Source: CAYGUK01 sp964352985 (GTDB lineage Bacteria; Pseudomonadota; Gammaproteobacteria; JAHCLG01). Taken from it: 64,000 bases of DNA. Where the stretch lies: assembly GCA_964352985.1 (NCBI GenBank), contig CAYGUK010000004.1, forward strand, positions 9,938 to 73,937, read 5' to 3'. A program made the translations under genes and the position numbers. The notes under the pieces were generated by a model. That model was not told where the DNA came from. It searched no databases and worked only from the letters and a program-made list of their open reading frames with translations. This document shows, one piece after another, positions 7,531-16,698 of the stretch (its first letter is position 1; each line of letters opens with the position of its first letter).

Positions 7531-9216
7531 TTAAGCTGGCGTTGAAGTAATATCATCATCTCTTAACTCTCTTCTTAAAATTTTTCCAACATTGCTTTTA
7601 GGAAGCTCATCACGAAATTCAATTATCTTTGGTATTTTATATCCAGTTAAATGTTCTCGACAATAATTTCGCAACGCTTCTTCATCGAGACTAGGATCTT
7701 TTCTGACTACAAATGCCTTCACTTGTTCGCCAGTTACTTCATTTGGGACACCTACTATTGCTACTTCTAAGACATGTTCATTTCTCGCAATAATATCTTC
7801 GACTTCATTTGGATAAACGTTAAAACCTGAAACTAAAATCATATCTTTTTTCCGATCGATAATAGTAACAAATCCTTTTTCATCTATTGTTGCTATATCA
7901 CCTGTTAATAACCAACCATCATGCGTAAAAATCTTGTGGGTTTCGGCTTGCATATTCCAATATCCAGAAGTAACCTGAGGGCCTTTAACACATAATTCAC
8001 CGGGTTTATTAATTTCAGTTGGATTTCCATGTCGGTCTCTTATCATTACTTGAGTTGACGGGACAGGTAAACCGACTGTTCCATTATAGGATTTCAAATT
8101 AAGTGGATTAATACACACAGCCGGTGAAGTTTCGGTGAGACCATAAGCTTCTAAAAGTGGTTTCCCTGTAATTTTTTGCCATTTTTCAGCAACCGCTTTT
8201 TGCACAGACATTCCGCCACCTAAAGTCAAATGTAATCGACTAAAATCTAGTTTGCTAAAATCAGCATTATTAAGCAAAGCATTAAACAAAGTGTTAACAC
8301 CTGTAATAACAGTAAATTTAACTTTCTTTAATTCCTTAACAAAGCCTTTAATATCTCGAGGATTGGTAATTAAAACATTCATTGCACCAAATTTCATAAA
8401 CACTAAACAATTTGCGAGCAATGAAAAGATATGATACATCGGTAAAGCAGTAATAATCGTTTCATGCCCTTCCCTTGCAATAGGTTTAATCCAGGCCGCA
8501 GCCTGCAACATATTCGACACCATATTGTGATGTGATAACATTGCACCTTTCGCAATACCAGTAGTACCTCCGGTATATTGTAAAAATGCTAAATCATTTC
8601 GATTGATAGTGACTTCTGCAAAAGACTTTGATTGTCCCTCATGTAGCGCATCACGAAAATCAATGACTCGGCCAATTGACCACTCTGGGATCATTTTTTT
8701 TACAGACTTAACAACAAAATTAACTAATTTGCGTTTGATAGTAGGAAATAAGTCACCCATTTTAGTAACAATGACATGCTTAACATGGGTATCAGGTAAT
8801 GCTTCTTGTAATTCATGAGCAAAATTTTCTAAAACAATTATGGTTTCTGCACCGGAATCTTCGAGTTGATGAGCAAGTTCACGTGCGGTGTAAAGAGGAT
8901 TAACGTTTACGACAATTAATCCTGCTCGCAATGCAGCAAATAAAGACACCGGATATTGAAGTACATTTGGCATCATCAATGCAACTCGATCACCCTTACG
9001 CAATTTTAAGGAGCATTGAAAGTAAGCAGCCAAATTATGAGTAAGCTCATCTAATTTTGTGAAAGAAATTTTTGTTCCTAAATTATAAAATGCATTTAAA
9101 TTGGAGTATTTTTTACAACATTGTAAAAAAATATCAACCACTGATTCAAAAGTATTAGGATCAATTTCAGCAGGGACGCCTGGTGGATAGGACTTTAGCC
9201 AATGTTTCTCTTCCAC
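7531..9216 (-). CDS. fadD: Long-chain fatty acid-CoA ligase FadD
   Basis: Activates long-chain fatty acids with ATP and CoA and couples this to uptake; it acts at the cytoplasmic membrane. At 561 aa it equals E. coli FadD in length. The AMP-binding motif is YTGGTTGIAKGAML, followed by GLTETSPAV and the FACS-type region GWLLTGDIA...IDRKKDMILVSGFNVYPNEVED. The C-terminal catalytic lysine lies in PKSNVGKILRREL. With fadE in the same window it supplies the first two steps of fatty-acid breakdown. It is a single gene diverging from minC. Confidence 0.95.
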   Translation of the reverse strand: MEEKHWLKSYPPGVPAEIDPNTFESVVDIFLQCCKKYSNLNAFYNLGTKISFTKLDELTHNLAAYFQCSLKLRKGDRVALMMPNVLQYPVSLFAALRAGLIVVNVNPLYTARELAHQLEDSGAETIIVLENFAHELQEALPDTHVKHVIVTKMGDLFPTIKRKLVNFVVKSVKKMIPEWSIGRVIDFRDALHEGQSKSFAEVTINRNDLAFLQYTGGTTGIAKGAMLSHHNMVSNMLQAAAWIKPIAREGHETIITALPMYHIFSLLANCLVFMKFGAMNVLITNPRDIKGFVKELKKVKFTVITGVNTLFNALLNNADFSKLDFSRLHLTLGGGMSVQKAVAEKWQKITGKPLLEAYGLTETSPAVCINPLNLKSYNGTVGLPVPSTQVMIRDRHGNPTEINKPGELCVKGPQVTSGYWNMQAETHKIFTHDGWLLTGDIATIDEKGFVTIIDRKKDMILVSGFNVYPNEVEDIIARNEHVLEVAIVGVPNEVTGEQVKAFVVRKDPSLDEEALRNYCREHLTGYKIPKIIEFRDELPKSNVGKILRRELRDDDITSTPA

Positions 9217-9334
9217 TTACATTTTCCTCTCGATCATACACCACACAATAATGGTTGGAAGTTTAAGATACTTGCAATAATAGATCCACTTTTTTTATTA
9301 TATACACTTTAATGAAAACTAAGGCGTAGGTAAT

Positions 9335-10108
9335 ATGGAAAAAACATCTGTTAGCAAAGAAAACATTGCAACTTTTCAATTTAAAGGTAGCTTATTTACT
9401 TTAACTGTAATGGTCTTAGAAACTGGAGATTTTACTTATCTCCCGTTACAACTCGAGCAGTTGATTAGTCGAACACCGAAATTTTTTCATAACATGCCTA
9501 TCGTTTTAGATGTTCATAAAATTAATAAAAGCAAATATAACTGGCAACTAAACGAATTAATAAATTTAATTCGCGAAAAAAATATAATCCCAATGGGAAT
9601 TCGTGGTGCAACAACAGCAATAAATGAAGTTGCCTTGTCATTAGGATTAGCCGTAATGCCGTTAGGTAAAACTGAAACTACTCCGCCCATTGAAATTGAA
9701 ACTCGCTCAAAACCCACACCAAAATCAACGGAGAAAAAGTCGAAAACAGATACCCTCAATCATTCTTATCAATCCTTAAGTAAAATAATTGATAGACCTG
9801 TCCGATCAGGCCAACAAATTTATGCTAAAGGTGGTGATCTTATTATCTTAGCTTCTGTTAGTCATGGCGCTGAGTTACTCGCTGATGGCAACATCCATGT
9901 TTATGGCACTTTAAATGGCCGAGCATTGGCAGGTGTAAACGGCGAAAAATCAGCTCAAATATTTTGCCAAAGATTAGGAGCTGAATTAATTTCAATAGCC
10001 GGACATTATATGATAAAAGATGATATTCAAGAAAAAGATTTTATTCAAGATAGCAGCTTACGAATTTATCTCGATAAAGATCATTTGCAAATCACAAACT
10101 TAAATTAA
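9335..10108 (+). CDS. minC: Septum site-determining protein MinC
   Basis: Inhibitor of FtsZ ring formation away from mid-cell. It is 257 aa. The N-terminal FtsZ-acting domain (about 1-110) is joined by a charged Pro/Lys/Thr linker (KPTPKSTEKKSKTD) to the beta-helical C-terminal domain (about 155-240), recognisable by GQQIYAKGGDLIILASVSHG and GNIHVYGTLNGRALAGV, which bind MinD and form the dimer. It heads minC-minD-minE-mscS. A 99-base gap separates it from minD. Confidence 0.96.
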   Translation: MEKTSVSKENIATFQFKGSLFTLTVMVLETGDFTYLPLQLEQLISRTPKFFHNMPIVLDVHKINKSKYNWQLNELINLIREKNIIPMGIRGATTAINEVALSLGLAVMPLGKTETTPPIEIETRSKPTPKSTEKKSKTDTLNHSYQSLSKIIDRPVRSGQQIYAKGGDLIILASVSHGAELLADGNIHVYGTLNGRALAGVNGEKSAQIFCQRLGAELISIAGHYMIKDDIQEKDFIQDSSLRIYLDKDHLQITNLN

Positions 10109-10207
10109 AAGGTTCAATATCTTGTGCCAACACTTTGACTAACTCACAAAACAGTGTAAAGTTACTCAATTTTAAAAGTTACAAATTGTAAATGGAAGGG
10201 AACAACA

Positions 10208-11035
10208 TTGGCTAAAATTATAGTCGTTACATCAGGTAAAGGTGGCGTTGGTAAAACAACCACAAGCGCGGCATTCGCTACGGGTCTTGCGCTACGCGGA
10301 TTTAAAACAGTCGTTATAGATTTCGATGTTGGCCTAAGAAATTTAGATTTAATCATGGGCTGCGAACGTCGTGTGGTCTATGACTTTGTTAATGTCATTA
10401 ATCAAGAAGCAAATTTATCTCAAGCTTTAATAAAAGACAAACGTGTTGATAATTTATATATCCTACCTGCTTCACAAACTAGAGATAAAGACGCGTTGAA
10501 TCAAGAGGGCGTAGAACGTGTTCTTAAAGAATTAAGTGATTTTGATTATATCATCTGTGATTCTCCTGCTGGTATAGAACGTGGTGCGCATATGGCATTA
10601 TATTTCGCTGATAGCGCTATTATTGTTACCAATCCAGAAGTCTCTTCAGTTCGGGATTCAGATCGAATTCTTGGTATTCTTGCAAGTAAATCACGTCGCG
10701 CAGAACAAAATCTTGAACCTGTGTCTGAACATCTCTTAATTACTCGTTACTCACCTGTTAGAGTCGAACGAGGAGAAATGCTCAGTGTAAATGATGTTAA
10801 AGAAATTTTAGCAATCCCACTAATTGGTGTTATCCCTGAATCTCAAGCAGTCCTAAAAGCTTCAAATGCCGGGATCCCAGTTACGCTAGATAGTCAAAGT
10901 GACGCAGGTAAATCCTATACTGATGTAGTTTCACGCTTTTTAGGGGAGTCAATTCCACATCGTTTTGTGGGGAAACGAAAAAAAGGATTGATAGGAAGGA
11001 TTTTTGGCGGAAATAAGGAGGAAACTATCGTATGA
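10208..11035 (+). CDS. minD: Septum site-determining ATPase MinD
   Basis: Membrane-associated ParA-family ATPase that carries MinC and oscillates with MinE. It is 275 aa. The deviant Walker A (GKGGVGKTT, residues 10-18) holds both signature lysines (11 and 16). DFDVGLRNLDL and ICDSPAGIE follow. The C-terminal amphipathic membrane-targeting helix is KKGLIGRIFGG. The start codon is TTG, supported by GGAAGGG 7 bases upstream. The gene overlaps minE by 4 bases (ATGA), which indicates translational coupling. Confidence 0.97.
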   Translation: MAKIIVVTSGKGGVGKTTTSAAFATGLALRGFKTVVIDFDVGLRNLDLIMGCERRVVYDFVNVINQEANLSQALIKDKRVDNLYILPASQTRDKDALNQEGVERVLKELSDFDYIICDSPAGIERGAHMALYFADSAIIVTNPEVSSVRDSDRILGILASKSRRAEQNLEPVSEHLLITRYSPVRVERGEMLSVNDVKEILAIPLIGVIPESQAVLKASNAGIPVTLDSQSDAGKSYTDVVSRFLGESIPHRFVGKRKKGLIGRIFGGNKEETIV

Positions 11036-11304
11036 GCATTTTAAAATATATACGTCGTAAAAAATCCAGTGCGTCAATTGCGAAAGAACGACTCCAAATT
11101 ATTATCTCACACGAACATCGTCGCAAAAATAATGATCCTGATTATTTACCCAAACTACAAAAAGAATTAGTTGCAGTAATAAGTAAATATGTCAATATCG
11201 ATCCCAATGATGTGAATATTAATTATGATGATAGTGGCGATTGCTCAATTTTGGCATTAAATATCACACTGCCTGAATCTGAGCTTCAAACTGAAGAAGT
11301 TTAA
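11032..11304 (+). CDS. minE: Cell division topological specificity factor MinE
   Basis: Stimulates the MinD ATPase and drives pole-to-pole oscillation. The 90-aa protein has the N-terminal membrane/MinD-binding helix region (ILKYIRRKKSSASIAKERLQ) followed by the anti-MinCD segment and the dimerisation domain. The start overlaps the minD stop and the mscS start codon follows its own stop directly. A 90-residue length is normal for the family. Confidence 0.95.
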   Translation: MSILKYIRRKKSSASIAKERLQIIISHEHRRKNNDPDYLPKLQKELVAVISKYVNIDPNDVNINYDDSGDCSILALNITLPESELQTEEV

Positions 11305-12129
11305 ATGCCTAGTCCAACAAATAATCCATATAGTAACTTGTTTACTCTACAGTATTTATTGCCATTTTTTTATGGTTTAGTGATTTTCATAATTGGTTTC
11401 ATTCTAGCAAAAATATTAAGCAGTACTTTAGTTCGAATTAGTGCTAAACATACGTCTCGTCAACAACAAATGTTGATCAAAAAAATAAGCAAATATTTTA
11501 TTATAATTATATTTTTAGCTGCTGCTTTACAACAAATTGGTTTTAATCTGAGTGTTTTATTAAGTGCGGCGGGTGTTATAACAGTCGCTGTAAGTTTTGC
11601 ATCTCGCACAGCTTTTTCGAATATTATAAGTGGATTGTTTTTGCTTTTTGAAAAACCATTTAAAATCGGTGATACGATTACTATTAATAATATTTCAGGA
11701 GAAATTGTTAATATCGATTTATTATCAATAAAAGTTCGCACTTTTGATAACACGTTGGTGCGCTTTGCCAATGAAAATATTTTGAAGACTCCGATCACAA
11801 ACTTATCTTTTTATGAGACTAGACGATTTGATTTTAAACTGGGTGTAGATTATAAGAGTAACTTATCTAATGTGTTTTTAGTGTTAAATGACATCGCAAA
11901 AAATAATCAATTTGCATTATCTGATCCTGAAGCAACAATTTCAATTTTAGGATATGGGGAATCTTCTATCGAATTGCAATTTTCAGTTTGGTCAAATCGT
12001 ACTGATTTTGCAGCCTTAAAAAAATCACTTCAACAAGAAGTAAAAGAAACTTTTGATAAGCAAAACATTATAATCCCCTATCCTCATCGAGTCATAGAAA
12101 TGATATCAGAACCTATCAATATGGACTAA
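11305..12129 (+). CDS. mscS: Small-conductance mechanosensitive channel (MscS family)
   Basis: Opens under membrane tension to release solutes in hypo-osmotic shock. At 274 aa it is close to E. coli MscS (286). There are three N-terminal membrane helices (about 17-40, 62-85, 90-115); the third is small-residue-rich and pore-lining (LLSAAGVITVAVSFASRTAFSNIISGLFLLFEKPFKIGD region). The beta domain carries GEIVNIDLLSIKVRTFDN and VRFANENILKTPITN, and the C-terminal cage domain ends IIIPYPHRVIEM. Its ATG directly follows the minE stop, so it is the last gene of the min operon, an unusual but plausible partner for envelope stress. Confidence 0.92.
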   Translation: MPSPTNNPYSNLFTLQYLLPFFYGLVIFIIGFILAKILSSTLVRISAKHTSRQQQMLIKKISKYFIIIIFLAAALQQIGFNLSVLLSAAGVITVAVSFASRTAFSNIISGLFLLFEKPFKIGDTITINNISGEIVNIDLLSIKVRTFDNTLVRFANENILKTPITNLSFYETRRFDFKLGVDYKSNLSNVFLVLNDIAKNNQFALSDPEATISILGYGESSIELQFSVWSNRTDFAALKKSLQQEVKETFDKQNIIIPYPHRVIEMISEPINMD

Positions 12130-12159
12130 TATTGCGATTTTTAAACAAAAGGAGGCACC

Positions 12160-12524
12160 CTGATTCAGGATGATTTAAAAAATGCCATAGCAGCTCACGG
12201 AAAATGGAAATCAAAATTACGCCAAATTATAGAAAGTGGAAAAAGTGATGTTTCTGTTGAACACGTAGCTGAAGATAACAATTGATCTTTTGGAAAATGG
12301 TTACATTACAGAAAAAATGATAAGGACAAAGCAAAACTTCTCACTACGAACGTGCTGTTACCCTCCATAAAGCATTTCATCAAGAAGCAGCAAAAGTATT
12401 AGGACTAGCATTAAATGGTGAGAAAGAAGAAGCCTATAAAAAAAATACAGCTGGAAGCCCCTTTGGGCAATTATCAGGACAATTAACTCGTGAACTCATT
12501 GCTTGGCAAAAATCTCTGGAATAA
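12160..12524 (+). pseudogene. Broken CZB (chemoreceptor zinc-binding) domain gene
   Basis: Joined translation gives a stand-alone CZB protein. Reading from 12163 gives LKNAIAAHGKWKSKLRQIIE...VAEDNN, a TGA at 12283-12285, then SFGKWL. After a frameshift near 12330-12340 it continues SHYERAVTLHKAFHQEAAKVL...GQLSGQLTRELIAWQKSLE with a stop at 12522. In CZB proteins such as DgcZ the zinc ligands are one His in AHxxW, one Cys before xxGxW, and two His in HxxFH. The three His are kept, and the Cys codon is TGA. A good ribosome site (GGAGG, 12151-12155) is followed by CTG rather than ATG. Missing start, stop and frameshift together make this a pseudogene, once probably linked to chemotaxis or c-di-GMP control. 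Confidence 0.8.
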
Positions 12525-12528
12525 AAGT

Positions 12529-12774
12529 TTAATAAGAACCCTGATTAGTTAAAGCAATAACTATAACAAATAGAAAAATGCAATTTATTAAAATAGTTAA
12601 CACCTTACTTCCTTTAATTGCAATAATCACCACTAAAACTAAATATGTTAAGAAAGCAAAAGCCAAACACCGACTTGCCCGTCGTTTAGATACGACTTTT
12701 TGATAAGAAATATGATTGATAAATTTTCTGAGAAAAAAGCTTCTGGATAGTAAACCAACACAAAATAAAAACAC
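12529..12774 (-). CDS. Possible small membrane protein
   Basis: An 81-residue frame with a GTG start and two hydrophobic stretches, one at the N-terminus (FLFCVGLLS) and a longer one at about 38-75 (CLAFAFLTYLVLVVIIA and LTILINCIFLFVIVIALTN), separated by a basic segment (KVVSKRRASR). The pattern is plausible for an inner-membrane protein. No ribosome site is visible and I recognise no family. It lies between the CZB pseudogene and a periplasmic protein gene, so it may itself be a remnant. Confidence 0.3.
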   Translation of the reverse strand: MFLFCVGLLSRSFFLRKFINHISYQKVVSKRRASRCLAFAFLTYLVLVVIIAIKGSKVLTILINCIFLFVIVIALTNQGSY

Positions 12775-12903
12775 ATTGTGGGTATTAACATCACAATACT
12801 AGTGATTATAAATAATGGAAAAATACTTTTATAAAATAAGCGAATACTTTAATTAAGCGTATTAAAATAGCTGTAATTTTCGTTGTTAAGTTTGAATTTC
12901 AAA

Positions 12904-13272
12904 TCACATACAATCCATAATCGCTTTCATCGCTTCCTTCTCAAAATAAGCTTGTGTTTGATTTTCTTTCGGTCCATTCATCGCTTCTACTACTACTTTC
13001 TTATATTTTGGTGTAGCACATTTACAAACTTTTTCAGCCATATCATTCATAGATTTCATGATTTTAGGATCATTAATCATATTATCTGCGGCGTCTTTAT
13101 CCTTGCCTTCACTCATTCCCTCTTTCATGCCCGCAACCATTTCTTTCACACAAATATCGTAAAATAGTTTTTCAACCGAACCATCATCAGGCGTCGAACT
13201 TTGGGCGAAACTCAATGGAATAAAAACAGAGAAACTCACAAGAAAAACAATTAATTGCAAGCACTTTATCAT
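12904..13272 (-). CDS. Small periplasmic Cys-containing protein of unknown function
   Basis: A 122-aa exported protein. The start at 13272 is chosen because GGAG lies 7 bases upstream and the product then begins with a classical signal peptide (MIKCLQLIVFLVSF...LSFAQ/SS). The upstream part of the open frame (to 13335) has no such support. The mature protein is helical and Met/Lys-rich (MVAGMKEGMSEGKDKDAADNM). It has four cysteines, including a CxC (KVCKCATPKY) and one two residues from the end, which suggests disulfides or metal binding. No family was recognised. Confidence 0.72.
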   Translation of the reverse strand: MIKCLQLIVFLVSFSVFIPLSFAQSSTPDDGSVEKLFYDICVKEMVAGMKEGMSEGKDKDAADNMINDPKIMKSMNDMAEKVCKCATPKYKKVVVEAMNGPKENQTQAYFEKEAMKAIMDCM

Positions 13273-13356
13273 GAAAATTCTCCATAATAATCTAAAATTC
13301 ATTAGATATATTATAGCATAATAAAGTGCTTGCATTTTAAAGAGAGAAATTTATTA

Positions 13357-15843
13357 TTAGTAGACTTCGGTAATAGATCCCTCTTCGCTTCTATTTAGAG
13401 CGTTGTTTGATGATTTATTCAAAAAACTTGTCAACTCATTTGGCGCAAAATGATCTACCGCGATCACATCTTGTCTGATGTGATATGCTTCCATCAGTTG
13501 ATGAAATTCTTCTGTAGTGATCACTTTATTCTCAACAGCATTTTGATAGTAATCCGTAACTGTTTTACCACTGATTTTTTTATTTTTTATCGCTTTGGCT
13601 ATTAATTTTTCTAGCGGTTCAGCAGAAATAATTTTATTTAGTGACGCATCCATTTTACCGATTGGGTTATTCTCTTCAGGTTTAGCATAAATACCGGAAG
13701 TGATTCTACGACGCGTTGAGTTTGGTGCCATTGTTAATTCTGATATTTCTTTAATTAAATTATCTTTTGGTAATTTTGCATGACGACCAAAAGGGAAAAT
13801 AATTAATTTTAAGATCGTAGCTAAAATTCGATTGGGCAAATTTTGGAATATTTGCTCAAAGCGAATTTCAATACCAGAAATAAGTTCTTTAGCACAGTAA
13901 TCTACAACAATTTTATCTTCTTCTTTTGCCCCCTGATTGATAAAATGTTTTAGAACACATGATAAAATATATAAATTACTCAGAATGTCTCCAAGTCTTG
14001 CTGATAACAATTCACGACGTTTTAAACTTCCACCTAAGGTCATTAAACAAGTATCAACTAATAAGGCAAATCCACTACTATAACGTTCCATTTTTTGTAA
14101 ATAACGTTTAATAGATCCACCTTCTGGTACCATAACTAATTTACCATCTGTTAATCCTAGCACTAGCGAACGAGTAAAATTACTTACTGTAAATCCAATA
14201 TGTTTAAAAATTAAGTCATCAAAACATTTTAATCTTTTTTTACTATTATCTATTTTCAATGATTTCATTTCATCTAAAACAAAGGGATGACATCTAACCG
14301 CACCTTGTCCAAAAATAATCATGCAACGTGTAAGAATATTAGCCCCTTCTACTGTTATGCTAATGGGAACACTTTGATAAGCTCTTGCTGTATAATTTTT
14401 TGGTCCCATGCAAATACCTTTGCCGCCATGAATATCCATCACATCTTGGGCAATTTGTCGCCCACGTTCCGTACTATGATATTTTGCGATAGCAGATGCA
14501 ACAGCGGGATGTTCTCCTTGATCAATGCTGTTAACCGTAAATAAACGCAAAGCATCTATGGTATAAGCATTACATGCTAATCTTGCTAAAACTTCAGCTA
14601 CACCATCAAATTTGCCAATAGGCATATTAAACTGCTGACGAATTCTCGCATATGCGCCTGATGCTAAAACACCGGCTTTTGCTGCCCCCACGGCTGTTGA
14701 AGGCAAAGAAATAGCGCGTCCACATGCCAAACATTCTAGTAACATTTGCCATCCACGCCCAACATTTTTAACGCCACCGATAATCGCATCTAATGGAATA
14801 AAAACATCCTCACCAAAAATCGGGCCATTTTGAAACGGAATATCTAATGGATAATGTCGACGACCAATATTTAGTCCAGGTGTTTCTCTAGGAATAAGTG
14901 CAACGGTAATACCTAATTCTTCTTTATCACTAATTAAATGATTTGGATCATATAATTTGAATGCAAGACCAATAAGTGTAGCAACTGGTGCAAGGGTAAT
15001 ATATCTCTTCGAGAAATTTAATTTAATTCCAGTTACTTCTCGACCTTGATATTGGCCTTTACAAACTATTCCATAATCAGAAATATTGGATGCATCCGAA
15101 CCAGCATCAGGTCCGGTTAAGGCAAAACAAGGAATATCTATTCCTGCAGCCAATCGAGGTAAATAATAATCCTTTTGTTCTTCTGTCCCATAATTTAATA
15201 ATAATTCACCTGGGCCTAGGGAATTTGGGACTGAAACCGTCGAAGAAACTGTCACGCTACGACTAGAAATTTTGACGATAACTTGAGAATGTGCAAGCGC
15301 AGAAAACTCCTTACCACCATATTTTTTAGGAATGATTAATGCAAAAAAACCTTGTTCTTTAATATACTGCCAAAGCTCAGGTGGTAAATCTTTACGACGA
15401 TAAGTAATATCCCAATCATCTATCATTTGGCAAAGCGTTTCTACTGGGCCATCAAGAAAATCGATTTCTTCTTGAGTCAATTTTGGTGAAGGTATTTTAA
15501 ATAATTTATTCCAGTCAAGTTGTCCTTTAAATAACTCTGCATCCCAGCCTACCGTTCCAGCGGCTAATGCTTGCTCTTCTGTTTCGGAGAGTGGTGGCAT
15601 TACTTGTTGGAAAAATTTTAAAAGGTGCCGAGAAATCAGCTGTTGACGTAAAGATTTGAAATTTAAACAGAAGGCAGATACAGCAAAAACTATCCAAGCA
15701 AGCATTTTACCGAAAACAAAAACACTGCTAAACATCGAAAATAAAAACAACCCTACAATACCGCTAATGGTCCAAACTGAAAGTGATGCTCTAAAATAGC
15801 TTAAGCATCCTATAACAATTACAGCTAATAATATCCAACTCAC
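13357..15843 (-). CDS. fadE: Acyl-CoA dehydrogenase, FadE type
   Basis: FAD-linked enzyme for the first oxidation of beta-oxidation. The long form (828 aa; E. coli FadE is 814) has N-terminal membrane segments (about 1-60), a central acyl-CoA dehydrogenase core and a C-terminal extension. Core marks are CFALTGPDAGSDASN, the substrate loop FSKRYITLAPVATLIGLAF, and DVMDIHGGKGICMGPKNY with SITVEGANILTRCM. I place the start at the GTG at 15843 because GGAG sits 7 bases before it; another in-frame GTG at 15855 is possible. It works with FadD. It is followed after 21 bases by nothing co-directional and is probably monocistronic. Confidence 0.93.
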   Translation of the reverse strand: MSWILLAVIVIGCLSYFRASLSVWTISGIVGLFLFSMFSSVFVFGKMLAWIVFAVSAFCLNFKSLRQQLISRHLLKFFQQVMPPLSETEEQALAAGTVGWDAELFKGQLDWNKLFKIPSPKLTQEEIDFLDGPVETLCQMIDDWDITYRRKDLPPELWQYIKEQGFFALIIPKKYGGKEFSALAHSQVIVKISSRSVTVSSTVSVPNSLGPGELLLNYGTEEQKDYYLPRLAAGIDIPCFALTGPDAGSDASNISDYGIVCKGQYQGREVTGIKLNFSKRYITLAPVATLIGLAFKLYDPNHLISDKEELGITVALIPRETPGLNIGRRHYPLDIPFQNGPIFGEDVFIPLDAIIGGVKNVGRGWQMLLECLACGRAISLPSTAVGAAKAGVLASGAYARIRQQFNMPIGKFDGVAEVLARLACNAYTIDALRLFTVNSIDQGEHPAVASAIAKYHSTERGRQIAQDVMDIHGGKGICMGPKNYTARAYQSVPISITVEGANILTRCMIIFGQGAVRCHPFVLDEMKSLKIDNSKKRLKCFDDLIFKHIGFTVSNFTRSLVLGLTDGKLVMVPEGGSIKRYLQKMERYSSGFALLVDTCLMTLGGSLKRRELLSARLGDILSNLYILSCVLKHFINQGAKEEDKIVVDYCAKELISGIEIRFEQIFQNLPNRILATILKLIIFPFGRHAKLPKDNLIKEISELTMAPNSTRRRITSGIYAKPEENNPIGKMDASLNKIISAEPLEKLIAKAIKNKKISGKTVTDYYQNAVENKVITTEEFHQLMEAYHIRQDVIAVDHFAPNELTSFLNKSSNNALNRSEEGSITEVY

Positions 15844-15875
15844 AACTTTCTCCACGCTCTGTCGTTAAAACTAAT

Positions 15876-16697
15876 TTAGTCAATTATATCATCATAACTA
15901 TCGTCAATGTGTGTTTCATTATTTAGTTTCATCACCTTTTTATCACTAAATAAAATCGCACAAAACAAATAAACAAGTGACAATATAATATAAAAAGCCA
16001 TATGATAAGGAAATCTTATACCAAAGACCGCAAAAGCTGTGGTAATAAGTAGAGGTGGCGTAATAGCAATGCTAGATAGTCGTAATAAGGCAATATAATC
16101 TAACTGCCGTTCTAATGTTGCAGCAACCATAGATCCGATAATTGCCATTATTATCACTTGTACTAAATGATATAAAAAAGACACTATTACAGAAATAGGA
16201 TAGGCTACGAAACTAAACCAAGTTTTAATGTTCGAAAGTAAATTTGTAAGTGATTCTGGCGTTATCTCTCTATCAGAAATATCTTTTAACGGATATTGCA
16301 CAATCCCATTATTGGTTCGCATCATAAAATCAGTTTTTGTTACGAGGATAGCGGCTGAAGTTTGCTGGAGATCTGTAAATTTTCCCGAATTATCAAAAAT
16401 AATGAGCGGCTTATTCCCAGATTCGGATTTGATAAAATACGGAGAAGGTTTATCCATTGTCATTTGTCCCTTTCGTATCGAGATTTTTGGCACTTGTTTG
16501 ATGATAGGTGGTAATCCAACATTATGTAATTCATTAATAATTAATTGCATTTTACCAATTAAAAAAAACCAACAAAGCGCACTTAAAATTAATAAATATA
16601 TTAAACCAATTCCACGCCAATTTTTTCCTACATCTCGATACAACTCACGGGAATAAAAAGAAAGAAAAAGTGCTTGAGGCCATTTATATTTTTGCAT
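15876..16697 (-). CDS. DUF1189 family membrane protein
   Basis: A 273-aa inner-membrane protein of the DUF1189 family. It starts with the typical PQALFLSFYSRELYRDVGKNW block, then one membrane helix (about 28-48), an extracytoplasmic domain (about 50-165) and four C-terminal helices (about 170-255). The function of the family is unknown. AAGGGAT lies before the ATG. The start is 1 base after the nhaA stop, so the pair is co-transcribed, and a link with ion or pH homeostasis can only be inferred from that. Confidence 0.8.
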   Translation of the reverse strand: MQKYKWPQALFLSFYSRELYRDVGKNWRGIGLIYLLILSALCWFFLIGKMQLIINELHNVGLPPIIKQVPKISIRKGQMTMDKPSPYFIKSESGNKPLIIFDNSGKFTDLQQTSAAILVTKTDFMMRTNNGIVQYPLKDISDREITPESLTNLLSNIKTWFSFVAYPISVIVSFLYHLVQVIIMAIIGSMVAATLERQLDYIALLRLSSIAITPPLLITTAFAVFGIRFPYHMAFYIILSLVYLFCAILFSDKKVMKLNNETHIDDSYDDIID

Positions 16698-16698
16698 T

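Noticed and set aside
10150..10180. TAAAGTTA before minD as a sigma-28 -35 box
   Set aside because: No CGATA-type -10 box follows at 11 bases, and minD is not expected in a flagellar regulon.
12283..12285. TGA at the CZB cysteine as a selenocysteine codon
   Set aside because: The frame also shifts about 50 bases later and the expected start codon is CTG, so decay explains the stop better. No SECIS-like hairpin was evident directly after the TGA.
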